In this document: positions 17,649-26,566 of the stretch, in pieces
Layout of the letters: each line of letters opens with the position of its first letter
How positions within the stretch are numbered: the stretch's first letter is position 1
Assembly (NCBI GenBank): GCA_030141605.1
Contig: JAQGDQ010001030.1
Coordinates: forward strand, 1 to 64,000
Direction of reading: 5' to 3'
From: Tubiluchus corallicola
Lineage: Eukaryota; Priapulida; Priapulimorpha; Priapulimorphida; Tubiluchidae
Length of the DNA stretch: 64,000 bases
The notes under the pieces: generated by a model
Seen by the model: the letters and a program-made list of their open reading frames with translations, nothing else
What the model was told of the DNA's origin: nothing
Databases searched by the model: none
Position numbers and translations under genes: made by a program

Positions 17649-18299
17649 ATGTCAAAAATTTTTATCCCATATATTGAGATAGCCAACACCGACCATGCAG
17701 CCTCTGTCAGGAAAAGTGTTTTCAGAAATGGATATAAAGTTGAGATAGATCGGGTAAACTGGCAAAAATTTTCTCACAAACCAAAAACAAGCCTGTTTTT
17801 GGGATATACAAAGGAATATCTATGGTTACACTACATAGTGAAAAACGATTTTGTGCGGGCTTTATACCGAAAAGATCAGGATGCAGTGTGGCAGGATAGC
17901 TGTGTTGAGTTTTTCGCTATGGGCAAAGACAAGAGGTATCGGAATTTTGAATTTAACTGTTTGGGGGTGTGTTTGTCAGAAACAGGTGCAAACAGAAAGT
18001 CAAGAGCTCCTCTCGCTAAAAGTGAGATGTTACAGATTATCCGTTACCCTGAACTTACATCCGGTACTTTGCCAGAAGAAGAGTCAAGGTCGGACTGGCA
18101 GTTGACAGTGGGTATTCCTTTAGAACTATTGAAGGTAGAGGAAGGCATGAGTTTTAAGGGTAACTTTTATAAGTGCGGTGATAAGACAAAAATACCACAT
18201 TACCTTAGCTGGTCACCTGTAAATACTGTGGAGCCGGACTTTCACAGACCTGAGTATTTTGGTAGAATTACTTTAGAAAAGAGAAACCAGCAGCAATAA
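17649..18299 (+). CDS. CBM9-like carbohydrate-binding protein
   Basis: A 216-residue protein similar to carbohydrate-binding family 9-like (DOMON-type) proteins common in Bacteroidetes. Features are LFLGYTKEYLWLHYIVKND, the AVWQDSCVEFF motif (W-x-D-xx-E-x-F), NFEFNCLGVCL, SDWQLTVGIPLELL, and a closing SWSPVNTVEPDFHRPEYFG. No signal peptide is seen, so it may be cytoplasmic or lack its export signal. It likely binds a glycan or glycan-derived acid; the ligand is unknown. It is flanked by the frameshifted glycosylase gene and relA with no operon partner. Confidence 0.75.
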   Translation: MSKIFIPYIEIANTDHAASVRKSVFRNGYKVEIDRVNWQKFSHKPKTSLFLGYTKEYLWLHYIVKNDFVRALYRKDQDAVWQDSCVEFFAMGKDKRYRNFEFNCLGVCLSETGANRKSRAPLAKSEMLQIIRYPELTSGTLPEEESRSDWQLTVGIPLELLKVEEGMSFKGNFYKCGDKTKIPHYLSWSPVNTVEPDFHRPEYFGRITLEKRNQQQ

Positions 18300-18524
18300 T
18301 AAGCTTATAATTAGTAAATATAAAACAGTATAAGGTGAAGAAATATTGCAACAAGACCCTTTGTGAAGCGGAATATTTGGGTTTAGATTGAGAAAGGATT
18401 CCATGAAAAACCGCATAATGTAGGTAAAGGTTTCATGAAAATACTAATAAAAATACGAGTTTCATAAACACCTCATAGTGTGGTAGTTTGCTTGTTGCAT
18501 ATAAACTATAAATAAAAAAGAGGC

Positions 18525-20714
18525 ATGACAGAAACCAGAAATAAATATCCTGAAGAGGAATACAGGAGCATGGTAAGAGAAATATCCTCCAGCTTAAATA
18601 ATGAAGATATTGCAAGAATTGATAAGGCCTTTAAGTTTGCCAACTCAAAAATAGGAGATAAGAGGTGGGACAATGGCGAGCCGATTATCCTGCACTCAAT
18701 AGCTGTTGCAAAGATTGCTGTTTTAGAGATGGGACTAACATCTTACCCTGCCTCCTCTGCTTTGTTACATAACCTGTACCATACGGAGGATGACTTCACA
18801 AAAGATGTGATAAAAGAGCAGTTTGGAACCACAGTGGCCGATATGCTTGAAGGTTTAATTAAAATCAACTCTATAGATACCGAAAACATTGCTATGCAGG
18901 ATGAAAGTTTTCGAAGGTTGATGCTTACCCTCTCTGGAGATATACGCGTTATTCTGATAAAGATAGCGGACCAACTGCACGATATGCGTACGCTGGAGCC
19001 ACTACCCGCTAACATGCAGTATAAATACTCTACCGAAACACTCCACCTGTACGCTCCACTGGCCCATCGCTTGGGACTATATAATATAAATTCTGAGCTT
19101 CAGGATTTATCGCTAAAATATCTTCATCCAGACGATTATAACTACATAGCCAATAAACTGAATGATACGGCCGCTGAACGCAATAACTTTGTCTCTGCAT
19201 TTGTGAAGCCAGTCGAAAAAAGACTTAAGAAGAACGGGGTTGACTTTCAAATAAAAGCCAGGACAAAACCTGTTTTTTCCATATGGAGCAAGATGCAGAA
19301 AAAAAATATTGACTTTCATGACATTTTTGATCTTTTTGCCATTCGCATTATACTTAATTCAAATCCTAAAAACGAAAAAGCAGACTGCTGGCAGGTTTAT
19401 GCTATACTTACAGAAGAGTACCTCTCTAACACTGAACGGCTAAGAGATTGGATTACTATGCCTAGACCAAATGGATATGAGTCGTTACACACAACTGTTC
19501 TAGGGCCGGGTAAGAGATGGATAGAGGTTCAAATAAGAACCAGGCGGATGGATGAAATTGCAGAGAGTGGAATGGCTGCCCACTGGCGGTATAAAGGAGG
19601 AAAGGATGGAGAGGAGTTGTCACACTGGCTTAAGAACATACGTGATATACTTGAAAATCCGGAACTTAACCCGGTAGACTTCATAGATGAGTTTAAAGTA
19701 AACATATATAATGATGAGATATATGTATTTACTCCTAAAGGGGATTTGAAAAAGTTGCCACACGGGTCAACACTGCTAGATTTTGCTTATGAAGTACACT
19801 CTCAGGTGGGAGACACATGCGTTGGAGGAAAAGTAAATGGAAAACAGGTTTCTCTCAGGCATTTGCTAAAAAATGGCGACCACATTGAAGTAAGTACCTC
19901 AATTAATCAAAAACCCAAGCAGGACTGGCTTAACATTGTAGTTACATCAAAAGCGAAGAACAAGATAAAGGCGAGTATAGATGAGGAACGCAGGAAAGAG
20001 GCCATGAATGGCAAAGAGATCTTTACAAGGAAGCTAAAGAATTGGAAGATAGAGCTTAACGACCATCTTGTTCAGCGATTGTTAAAATATTACAAGTTAA
20101 AGCTCGCATCTTCTTTGTATTACAATATCTCGTTGGGTAAAATAGATATGCTTGAGATAAAAGGGCTGTTATCAGAAGAAAAAACAGAGCTGCAGCGGGA
20201 AGTTTTGGATGAGGTTATCCCTCCTAAAACAGCAGAAGAACTTGTGTTTGATTCAGGAGATAATCACTTAGTTATTGATGAAAATATTAGAAACATAAAC
20301 TACAAGCTGGCAAAGTGCTGCAATCCTATTTTTGGAGATAATATATTTGGATTTGTTACCATTAATGACGGGATAAAAATACATCGAAACAACTGTCCAA
20401 ACGCTAAAGACATGATGGCTCGCTATCCTTACCGTGTTCTTAAAGCCAAATGGCAACGTACTGGCAAGCAAGGCTCTTTCCATACAGCCATACACATCTC
20501 AGGAACGGATAAGCTTGGAATAGTTAGTGATATTTCACACATTGTGTCAAAAGATGCCGGAGTGCAAATGCGCTCAATATCAGCTAGTTCAGAGAAAGGG
20601 GGTTTTGAAGGAACTCTCCACATATATGTAAATGATGTTGACCATCTCGACTTTTTGCTACAAAAACTTAGAAATATAAAAGGTGTACTTTCTGTTGACA
20701 GAATAGATTCATAA
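18525..20714 (+). CDS. relA: RelA/SpoT family (p)ppGpp synthetase with degenerate hydrolase site
   Basis: A 729-residue long RSH protein that makes the alarmone (p)ppGpp under starvation. Domains in order: HD hydrolase-like (about 40-170), synthetase (about 225-345; HDIFDLFAIRII, MPRPNGYESLHTTVLG, and EVQIRTRRMDE with the catalytic Glu), TGS (about 385-450), a conserved-Cys region (AKCCNPIFGD) and a C-terminal ACT domain. The hydrolase HD motif LLHDxxED reads LLHNLYHTEDD (H82-N83), so the metal-binding Asp and the following Glu-Asp pair are altered. By analogy with E. coli RelA this is probably a synthetase without hydrolase activity. A second, bifunctional copy would then be expected elsewhere. 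Confidence 0.92.
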   Translation: MTETRNKYPEEEYRSMVREISSSLNNEDIARIDKAFKFANSKIGDKRWDNGEPIILHSIAVAKIAVLEMGLTSYPASSALLHNLYHTEDDFTKDVIKEQFGTTVADMLEGLIKINSIDTENIAMQDESFRRLMLTLSGDIRVILIKIADQLHDMRTLEPLPANMQYKYSTETLHLYAPLAHRLGLYNINSELQDLSLKYLHPDDYNYIANKLNDTAAERNNFVSAFVKPVEKRLKKNGVDFQIKARTKPVFSIWSKMQKKNIDFHDIFDLFAIRIILNSNPKNEKADCWQVYAILTEEYLSNTERLRDWITMPRPNGYESLHTTVLGPGKRWIEVQIRTRRMDEIAESGMAAHWRYKGGKDGEELSHWLKNIRDILENPELNPVDFIDEFKVNIYNDEIYVFTPKGDLKKLPHGSTLLDFAYEVHSQVGDTCVGGKVNGKQVSLRHLLKNGDHIEVSTSINQKPKQDWLNIVVTSKAKNKIKASIDEERRKEAMNGKEIFTRKLKNWKIELNDHLVQRLLKYYKLKLASSLYYNISLGKIDMLEIKGLLSEEKTELQREVLDEVIPPKTAEELVFDSGDNHLVIDENIRNINYKLAKCCNPIFGDNIFGFVTINDGIKIHRNNCPNAKDMMARYPYRVLKAKWQRTGKQGSFHTAIHISGTDKLGIVSDISHIVSKDAGVQMRSISASSEKGGFEGTLHIYVNDVDHLDFLLQKLRNIKGVLSVDRIDS

Positions 20715-21420
20715 AGCATACCTGTATTATTAACGGGGGCAGGCTGCATGTCTGTATCTAACGGGAGAAATGATAAAGTCAGTTATGTATGTTAAAGTAT
20801 TACATCAATGTAATCTATCTATATCCTTGATTTAAAATGATTAATAAAAGCATTAGATTTTAATCTAATAACTTTGCAAAAGCTAAACTACTTAGAAGTA
20901 GAAAACTTTATTAATCTTGGACATTCGAGTTGTAAATAGCCCCCACACCATATCAAGCTGCTTCGATCATAAAGAAGCATGAAGAGTGGAGCATATCGAT
21001 GAAATATCTCGGGAGCACTGAGCTAGTAAAACAATCTTTTATAGTTGACGCTAATACTATGGTGAGGTGAAACAGCTAAAGGAGCTATGGGAAAGGAACT
21101 GTTGATTGAAGCACATGTTATGTGTAGCTTGTACTGGATCATGAGCCACAACCAATGATGGTATTATTGCAAAAATCTTTAAATCCCTGTCAAAAGCAAT
21201 AGATAATAGAAAAGTTTAAGAGATCACATATTTCATTATCTCCAGGATAAAGACCACATAAAAATGCTTTTGGCAAAAATAAACAGATGAAATTTACGAG
21301 AACCTCTAAATGATTTATTTTTAATTATAATAAATACCATTGATTTATTTGTTATCTCTATTTTATTTTGCAACTTTAAGTTGATCTTTTTTAAAGTAAT
21401 ATTTAAGTAATACCTAAAAT
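20715..21420. other. 706-bp gap with a palindromic promoter-like site and a decayed ORF
   Basis: No intact gene. A palindrome ATTAGATTTTAATCTAAT (20852-20869) touches a -7-like TAACTTTG (20869-20876). Downstream, 20936-21070 is open in one frame and 21066-21158 in another on the plus strand; a single frame change would join them into about 73 codons. The residues (for example GETAKGAMGKELLIEA) were not recognised. The rest to 21420 is very AT-rich. Confidence 0.35.
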
Positions 21421-21762
21421 ATGAAAAGAATTGCAATTGCAACTTTAGCTGGATTGGTGTTTGGTTTTGTATGTGGTATGTTTGCCTGTAGCTCAGGGGA
21501 GTTTCCAAGTGCAGTGCTATTTCAGATAATAGTAAGTCGCACCTTAATGGGCTTTACTATAGGTATAAGCTTACTAAAAATGCACTGGGCTTTGCATGGA
21601 GTCTTAATTGGCTTCCTGTATAGTATACCACTTGCTATTTCTGGTTTAATGGCACCTGAAAATCAAGTTATGATTTTCACTTTGACCATTCTAATGGGGA
21701 TGATATATGGGCTTTTGACTGAGCTAATTACTTCAATGCTATTTAAAGCAAAAAGGAGCTGA
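21421..21762 (+). CDS. Small integral membrane protein (hypothetical)
   Basis: A 113-residue protein made almost wholly of hydrophobic segments: about residues 3-24, 34-52, 56-77 and 83-105. The first segment has a Cys in GMFACSSGE that resembles a lipobox, but the protein is otherwise a multi-pass membrane protein. Small charged ends (KAKRS) suggest a cytoplasmic C-terminus. Function unknown. A strong terminator follows at 21791-21829, supporting this as an expressed single gene. Confidence 0.6.
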   Translation: MKRIAIATLAGLVFGFVCGMFACSSGEFPSAVLFQIIVSRTLMGFTIGISLLKMHWALHGVLIGFLYSIPLAISGLMAPENQVMIFTLTILMGMIYGLLTELITSMLFKAKRS

Positions 21763-21790
21763 TTATAAGGTAAAAAAGCCTGTTAAAGAA

Positions 21791-21829
21791 AAAGCATCCG
21801 GTGCTCAGATAGCATCGGATGCTTTTTTT
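21791..21829 (+). terminator. Rho-independent terminator
   Basis: A long stem from 21791-21805 paired with 21811-21825 (core AGCATCCG and CGGATGCT, extended by an inner five pairs with one G-U), loop CAGAT, then a run of seven T. It ends the transcript of the membrane protein gene. Confidence 0.85.
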
Positions 21830-22231
21830 ATTATCTAGCTGAATTCTGTAAAATGCTATATGCTGATTGGTTAGTGCTAGCCGCGAAGAAAGAGGTGCAA
21901 CAGATGTAGCCAGCTTCAGGGATATTGTTTTTATTTGAGGGCGTATTGATATATTTGCACCGTAATTACAATATAGCTAGTCTTTTGCAAACTTTAGTTT
22001 TATTTTAAACTGAGAGAAAGTTTGATGACAAGTCTGGCATAAATGGGGGCTTTGAAAGTAGCTTTAATCAAAATATTTAATATGAATGTGTAAAGGCCTC
22101 ATAATGCTAAGTGAGGCTTAAAATAGTACGGTAAAATATAAGAGTGTGAAGTAGTGGCAACAAGCTGGGGTGTTAATGAGTGAAAGTGTTGGATTACAAG
22201 AACCACCTAGGATTGGAATAAAAAAATAAAT
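21830..22231. other. 402-bp gap with an isolated promoter-like element
   Basis: No gene recognised. TATATTTG at 21960-21967 fits the -7 consensus, with ATTG (21934-21937) 22 nt upstream. A short hairpin GCCTCA/TGAGGC lies near 22100. This could be a long leader for the TPR gene at 22232 or a small RNA, but neither can be shown. Confidence 0.25.
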
Positions 22232-22450
22232 ATGAAAGAGAAGAATACCAAGAGTGGCAATAGAGATAATAATACCTGTGCACTTTTTGCCAAAGGGGAA
22301 AAACTATACGAAGAGCAAAAGTGGGGAGAGGCACTAAATTGCTTTATTAGTATACTGGAAGCAGAGCCGGATAATAATGAAGCTAAAGCATATACTGATG
22401 TTATTAACAGTATTCTAAACTTCTATAACAAGGACCTTTACAATCCGTGA
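22232..22450 (+). CDS. Small TPR-like protein (hypothetical)
   Basis: A 72-residue protein with one and a half tetratricopeptide-like helices: ALFAKGEKLYEEQKWGEALN then CFISILEAEPDNNEAKAY, which matches the TPR spacing of small, Gly/Ala and Pro positions. The first 17 residues are polar and probably disordered, the end IINSILNFYNKDLYNP-like. It would serve as a protein-binding adaptor; the partner is unknown. It is convergent with the barrel gene at 22480-23217. Confidence 0.65.
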   Translation: MKEKNTKSGNRDNNTCALFAKGEKLYEEQKWGEALNCFISILEAEPDNNEAKAYTDVINSILNFYNKDLYNP

Positions 22451-22479
22451 CTTTGTATAGTAAAAAAGGCTTGACTGGA

Positions 22480-23217
22480 TTATTTAAATAGGGTAAAATA
22501 TGCGGTAAGTCTTGTACCCCATACAGTTCCCCTGACATATGTTGTCTTTCCTTGTTCTTCAATTCCATGTATATTTATACTGACTTCAGTAGCCTGAGTG
22601 GTACGTGGTAATGTATTATATTCTATATCAAGTGCAAAACGACACCAACTCAAATTTTTAAAAAGCTGAGAAAAAGAAAGATAAAATGTATTTACTGAGG
22701 GAAGTGTCAATATGGATCTGTTTGTGGGAGATAAATTCAGGTATTTTTTATTTTCATTTTTATGATGTTGGAATCCTAGTGTAATTTTTGATTCACTATT
22801 TGACGACTTTAGCTTGAACCTGCCTGTTTTTCTACTAATCTTGCCTGCTCTACTAATAAAAACTCCTCCGCCATACGAGTACTCAGGATCACCATTAAAT
22901 TTAAAATTATATGAACTGCGGAGCTCCACCCCCAAAAAGCTGGGGACCCTTTCATATAATTCGTAGAATTTATAACCCATTGCAGCAGAGCCGTACTGCA
23001 TATGAAAAAAAGCTGGCTTGTATGCATTGGTCAATGAGATTTGATGAAAGCCATACCCCGCTCCTAAATCGAAGAATACTTTTTTTCCTTTAGTATGAAA
23101 GACCTGTGCAGATGTTTTTTCGCTACAGAATACCAGAAGGCACGGAGCTATAAACAACCCCGTAACAATCCTCTTAATCAGCAATTTAAAACTTATAGAT
23201 GATCTATGATTACTCAT
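22480..23217 (-). CDS. Exported barrel-like protein (hypothetical)
   Basis: A 245-residue protein with an N-terminal signal peptide (basic start, then GLFIAPCLLVFCSEKTSAQ) and a mature part of alternating amphipathic strands (KVFFDLGAGYGFHQISL, SFLGVELRSSYNFKF, SVNTFYLSFSQLF, TRLTAYFTLFK). The closing aromatic-rich strand fits an outer-membrane barrel. No family was recognised. It faces the small TPR gene tail to tail. Confidence 0.6.
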   Translation of the reverse strand: MSNHRSSISFKLLIKRIVTGLFIAPCLLVFCSEKTSAQVFHTKGKKVFFDLGAGYGFHQISLTNAYKPAFFHMQYGSAAMGYKFYELYERVPSFLGVELRSSYNFKFNGDPEYSYGGGVFISRAGKISRKTGRFKLKSSNSESKITLGFQHHKNENKKYLNLSPTNRSILTLPSVNTFYLSFSQLFKNLSWCRFALDIEYNTLPRTTQATEVSINIHGIEEQGKTTYVRGTVWGTRLTAYFTLFK

Positions 23218-23520
23218 TTCTCAGAAGTATTTTAAATAATATCAAACGAATCATACATGAAAATTACAAAGCAAATTTAATAAATTAGCTTTTAAAATAA
23301 CTTATTTATAGTTTTTTTTATATATAGGATCATATCTGTGAGTTATAATTCTTTTTTATAGGTACATACACCTTCTGCCAACCTTTTGCCAAAAAACTTA
23401 CAAGGCAATTATTTTTGCGTTTTCGAAATAAAGTGTTTATTTTTAGATATAAAGTGTTTACCTTTGATACTATCTTTATGAAGATTTTATTTTAAATTAC
23501 AAACTTTAAAAACACTAAAG
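23218..23520. other. Intergenic control region of the TPR gene at 23521
   Basis: The gap between two divergent genes holds the repeat-bearing promoter described at 23428-23466 and is otherwise AT-rich with no coding signal. Confidence 0.5.
23428..23466 (+). promoter_or_regulatory. Promoter with a 12-bp direct repeat
   Basis: TACCTTTG (23459-23466) is a full -7 match; TTTA (23436-23439) sits at -33 with a 19-nt spacer. ATAAAGTGTTTA occurs exactly twice, at 23428-23439 and 23449-23460, 21 bp apart (two helical turns), covering both promoter elements. This suggests a regulator-binding site as well as a promoter. Confidence 0.55.
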
Positions 23521-24174
23521 ATGAAAACATTAATTGCTATTTTAGTGCTCTTTGCAGCAACATTGGGAAGTGTTGATGCTCAAACTGCAATAGAGCTTAA
23601 AAATGCAGGTAATGCTGCGCTAAAGGAGAAAAAATACGGCAATGCGCTTGCTAGCTATGAAAGTGCATTGGCGGAGTGGGGAGAAGATGAAGAACCGGAT
23701 TTGGCAATGATCTATAATACTGGAGTGTGTGCTTACAGAACAAAAGATTTTAGAAAGGCAGACAAGTATTTTAACATGTCAATCGAGTCCGGCTACAAAG
23801 CAGAAACAGCTTACAGGTATAAAGCAAACTCTCTTAAGCAATTAGGTGACAGTGAGGGGTTCATGAACACCCTATATGAAGGGCTTGATAAATACCCTAA
23901 TAGTAAAGAGATAAGATCAATGCTTTCAAAACACTATCTTAAAGAAGGAAATGTAGTTTATAAAAAGGGTGCAGCCGTTCTAAAATTGGCATCAGACGAC
24001 ATTGGAGCAGGTAAGTATACTACCAATGACGAAGCCTATAAGACAGAGCTGAGAAAAGCGAAAGAAGAGTTTAAATCTGCTTTGATACTGTTCGATAAAG
24101 CATTGGAACATAAGCCTACAGATGCAACTGCATTAAAGCTGAAGGAGGCATGTGAGAAAAACCTGAAGATGTAA
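23521..24174 (+). CDS. Periplasmic TPR-repeat protein
   Basis: A 217-residue protein with a signal peptide (MKTLIAILVLFAATLGSVDAQ) and at least three TPR units: AIELKNAGNAALKEKKYGNA, the PDLAMIYNTGVCAYRTKDF repeat, and the C-terminal FKSALILFDKALEHKPTDAT. Close in layout to the larger protein at 37182-38363 (both have MIYNTG/MYNTG, then a two-helix GYKAETAYRYKANSLKQLG-like repeat), so the two are probably related. Likely a periplasmic scaffold. A terminator follows at 24202-24231. Confidence 0.75.
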   Translation: MKTLIAILVLFAATLGSVDAQTAIELKNAGNAALKEKKYGNALASYESALAEWGEDEEPDLAMIYNTGVCAYRTKDFRKADKYFNMSIESGYKAETAYRYKANSLKQLGDSEGFMNTLYEGLDKYPNSKEIRSMLSKHYLKEGNVVYKKGAAVLKLASDDIGAGKYTTNDEAYKTELRKAKEEFKSALILFDKALEHKPTDATALKLKEACEKNLKM

Positions 24175-24201
24175 TATGTTCAGCAACTGAACTATAAAAA
24201 G

Positions 24202-24231
24202 GCTGCTCAATAACCTTGGGCAGCTTTTTTT
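24202..24231 (+). terminator. Rho-independent terminator
   Basis: GCTGCTCAA (24202-24210), loop TAACC, TTGGGCAGC (24216-24224) with one G-U pair, then seven T. It ends the TPR gene transcript. Confidence 0.85.
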
Positions 24232-24306
24232 GTGAATAAAAACTAACATTATAAGAGATGTTTTTTGTACTTTCAACCATCGGAGATTAACCTTATTTTC
24301 TATGCT

Positions 24307-25440
24307 ATGAATTTATTTGAAGACAAACGTACTGTTTTAACTCTGGATGCGGGAGGCACAAACTTTGTATTTTCAGCTATGAAGGCAGGTGAAGAGATTT
24401 TGAACCCCATTGTACTTCCTTCATTTGGCGACAATCTGGATAAAAGCCTTGCGAGCATGATAGAGGGGTTCTCTATGGTTTGCAAAGGGCTGGATGAAGC
24501 CCCATCTGCAATAAGCTTTGCATTTCCCGGGCCTGCTGATTACCCAAATGGTATTATCGGCAACTTGGTAAACCTTCCCGCATACAGTGGTGGTGTAGCT
24601 TTAGGAGCTTTTTTGAAGAAGCAGTTCGACTTGCCTGTATACATAAATAATGACGGAGATCTTTATGCTTACGGCGAGGCTTTAGGTGGAATACTGCCCG
24701 AGGTAAATGCAAACCTTGAAAAGGCAGGAATTCCCAAAAGGTATAAAAACCTTATAGGGCTTACACTAGGAACGGGCTTTGGTGGTGGCATAGTGAGAAA
24801 TGGACACCTTTACCTGGGTGATAATGCCATGGCCGCAGAGGTTTACGCTTTTCGTAATAAATTAAATCCACAGTGGTGTGCTGAGGATGGGATTTCAATA
24901 AGAGCAGTCCAGTACTTCTACAATAAATATAGTCGTAAAAGAGGTAGTAGTAGTCTTAACCCCAAAGATATTTTTGACATTGCCAAAGGGGAGATGGAAG
25001 GAGATACAGAGGCTGCGCAAAAAGCATTTTCATCTGTAGGGGAGGTAGTTGGCGACGTTATTGCACACCTAATCACAACCCTTGATGGACTGGTAGTACT
25101 GGGAGGTGGGTTAACCGGCGCATCTGAATTTATATTCCCTGCTATGCTTAAAGAGATAAATAGTAATTTGGTGCTCCCTGACGGAAGTCCCATAGAGCGC
25201 TTAATACAGAGAGTTGTCAGCCTGGACAATGATGAGGGGATGAGCGCAATTGTCAACCAAAAGACTATTGATATTAAAGTGCCAGGAAGCGATACTGTTG
25301 TAAAATATAACCCGGATGCTATTCTTGGGGTGGGAACCTCTAGGTTGGGAGCCAGCCGGGCTACTGCGCTTGGGGCGTATGCATATGCACTATCCGCTTT
25401 AGATACAGTACAGCTCTCCCAGCAAGTAAGTTGTTATTAA
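24307..25440 (+). CDS. ROK family sugar kinase
   Basis: A ROK-family kinase of 377 aa. The ATP phosphate loop LTLDAGGTNFVFSAMK opens the protein, followed by the substrate site INNDGDLYAYGEALGG, GLTLGTGFGGGIVRNGHL and GLVVLGGGLTGASEF. The zinc-binding CxCGxxGC motif of classical ROK proteins is not present at its usual place. The ATG at 24307 (MNLFEDKRTV) fits the family better than an in-frame TTG at 24265. Likely a glucokinase, mannokinase or fructokinase; the sugar cannot be fixed. cysQ follows after 73 nt. Confidence 0.85.
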   Translation: MNLFEDKRTVLTLDAGGTNFVFSAMKAGEEILNPIVLPSFGDNLDKSLASMIEGFSMVCKGLDEAPSAISFAFPGPADYPNGIIGNLVNLPAYSGGVALGAFLKKQFDLPVYINNDGDLYAYGEALGGILPEVNANLEKAGIPKRYKNLIGLTLGTGFGGGIVRNGHLYLGDNAMAAEVYAFRNKLNPQWCAEDGISIRAVQYFYNKYSRKRGSSSLNPKDIFDIAKGEMEGDTEAAQKAFSSVGEVVGDVIAHLITTLDGLVVLGGGLTGASEFIFPAMLKEINSNLVLPDGSPIERLIQRVVSLDNDEGMSAIVNQKTIDIKVPGSDTVVKYNPDAILGVGTSRLGASRATALGAYAYALSALDTVQLSQQVSCY

Positions 25441-25513
25441 AATAGTGTTATACCTACTGTTTTTGAAGGCCAGCAGAGTTAATTGAGCACTTGTTGAGTC
25501 CGGTATTGCGAAT

Positions 25514-26326
25514 ATGCAAAAGAAAAAGATAGAAAAATTGCTTTACGGAGCAATAAAAGCTTCATTGAGTGCTGGCATAGAGATTATGAGGGTGTTCAAC
25601 AGCGGGAACTTTGCGGTAGAGATAAAGGATGACAGGTCTCCTGTTACTACAGCAGACAGGAATGCCAATAAATTGATTGCAGAAGAGTTGAAAGTGTTTG
25701 AGCTTCCTTACCTAAGTGAAGAAAGTCCAATTCCTGCACATGAGGAGAGGAAAAAATGGGACTACTTATGGATGGTGGACCCTTTGGACGGGACGAAGGA
25801 ATTTGTAGCAGGCAGGAAAGATTTTACTGTAAATATTGCCTTGATAGATCATGGTTACCCCTTATTGGGAGTTATCTACATTCCAGCAACAGATACAATC
25901 TATTTTGGCAGCAAAGATTATGGAGCCTATAAACTTGAGAATGCATTATCCTTTAAGCCTTATGAAATTGCACAAAACGCAACCTTATTACCTTTACAGA
26001 AAAAGCATAAAAAGTTTGTGATAGTTGGCAGCAGGTCTCACCTGGATTCTCATACTGAGGCCTATTTTAAAAAGGAGAGAGAGAAGAGGGGAGTTGAGAA
26101 TGTAGAGATTATTACTAGAGGAAGCTCCATGAAAATGTGTATCGTTGCCGAGGGACAGGCAGATATCTACCCACGCCTCAGTAATATAATGGAGTGGGAT
26201 ATTGCAGCAGGACATGCTATATGCGAAGCAGCAGGCTGTGCCGTAACACAGTGGGATGGCTCTCTATTGAGGTACAATAAAAAGGATTTTCATCAATATT
26301 GGTTTGTTGTAAAAAGAGAGGCCTGA
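25514..26326 (+). CDS. cysQ: 3'(2'),5'-bisphosphate nucleotidase
   Basis: Inositol-monophosphatase-fold phosphatase of 270 aa that removes the 3'-phosphate from PAP formed in sulfate assimilation. Motifs are SPVTTADRNAN at the start, the acidic EES site, WMVDPLDGTKEFVAGRKDFT with the metal-binding DPLDGT, and MEWDIAAGHAICEAAG near the end. Length is usual. It follows the ROK kinase on the same strand, but no sulfate-assimilation gene is adjacent. Convergent with dapA. Confidence 0.93.
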   Translation: MQKKKIEKLLYGAIKASLSAGIEIMRVFNSGNFAVEIKDDRSPVTTADRNANKLIAEELKVFELPYLSEESPIPAHEERKKWDYLWMVDPLDGTKEFVAGRKDFTVNIALIDHGYPLLGVIYIPATDTIYFGSKDYGAYKLENALSFKPYEIAQNATLLPLQKKHKKFVIVGSRSHLDSHTEAYFKKEREKRGVENVEIITRGSSMKMCIVAEGQADIYPRLSNIMEWDIAAGHAICEAAGCAVTQWDGSLLRYNKKDFHQYWFVVKREA

Positions 26327-26566
26327 TATGCTAAAAGTGACCTTACCTTTTCAGCAAAAATGCCAGGATGAGCAGAAAATCCTATCTAGTACAGCTTATA
26401 TTATGAAGCATCTGTAAAAACTTGCCCTTTTCAATTTGAAGTCACTATTCACATCAGCAAGCTACGGCCTGCCATCAAGTTTCCCCTCAACTGAACTAAA
26501 GCCTTTTGCTTTTGTAAAGAACTCTATAGAATAAAAGTGCTCATCGAGTTGAAGATACAGAACCAC
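26327..26566. other. Gap between cysQ and dapA with decayed coding trace A
   Basis: On the minus strand 26420-26497 translates with one stop to a pattern (SSVEGKLDG, then LADVNSDFK) shared with traces at 32822-32902 and 42227-42310. Nothing else was seen. Confidence 0.35.

Noticed and set aside
18390-18505. Loosely repeated TTCCATGAAA / TTTCATGAAA / TTTCATAAAC units before relA
   Set aside because: The similarity is weak and could be chance in AT-rich DNA.
21236-21508. 90-codon minus-strand frame
   Set aside because: Lys/Ile/Phe-rich translation of AT-rich DNA, overlapping the start of the membrane protein gene; not credible.
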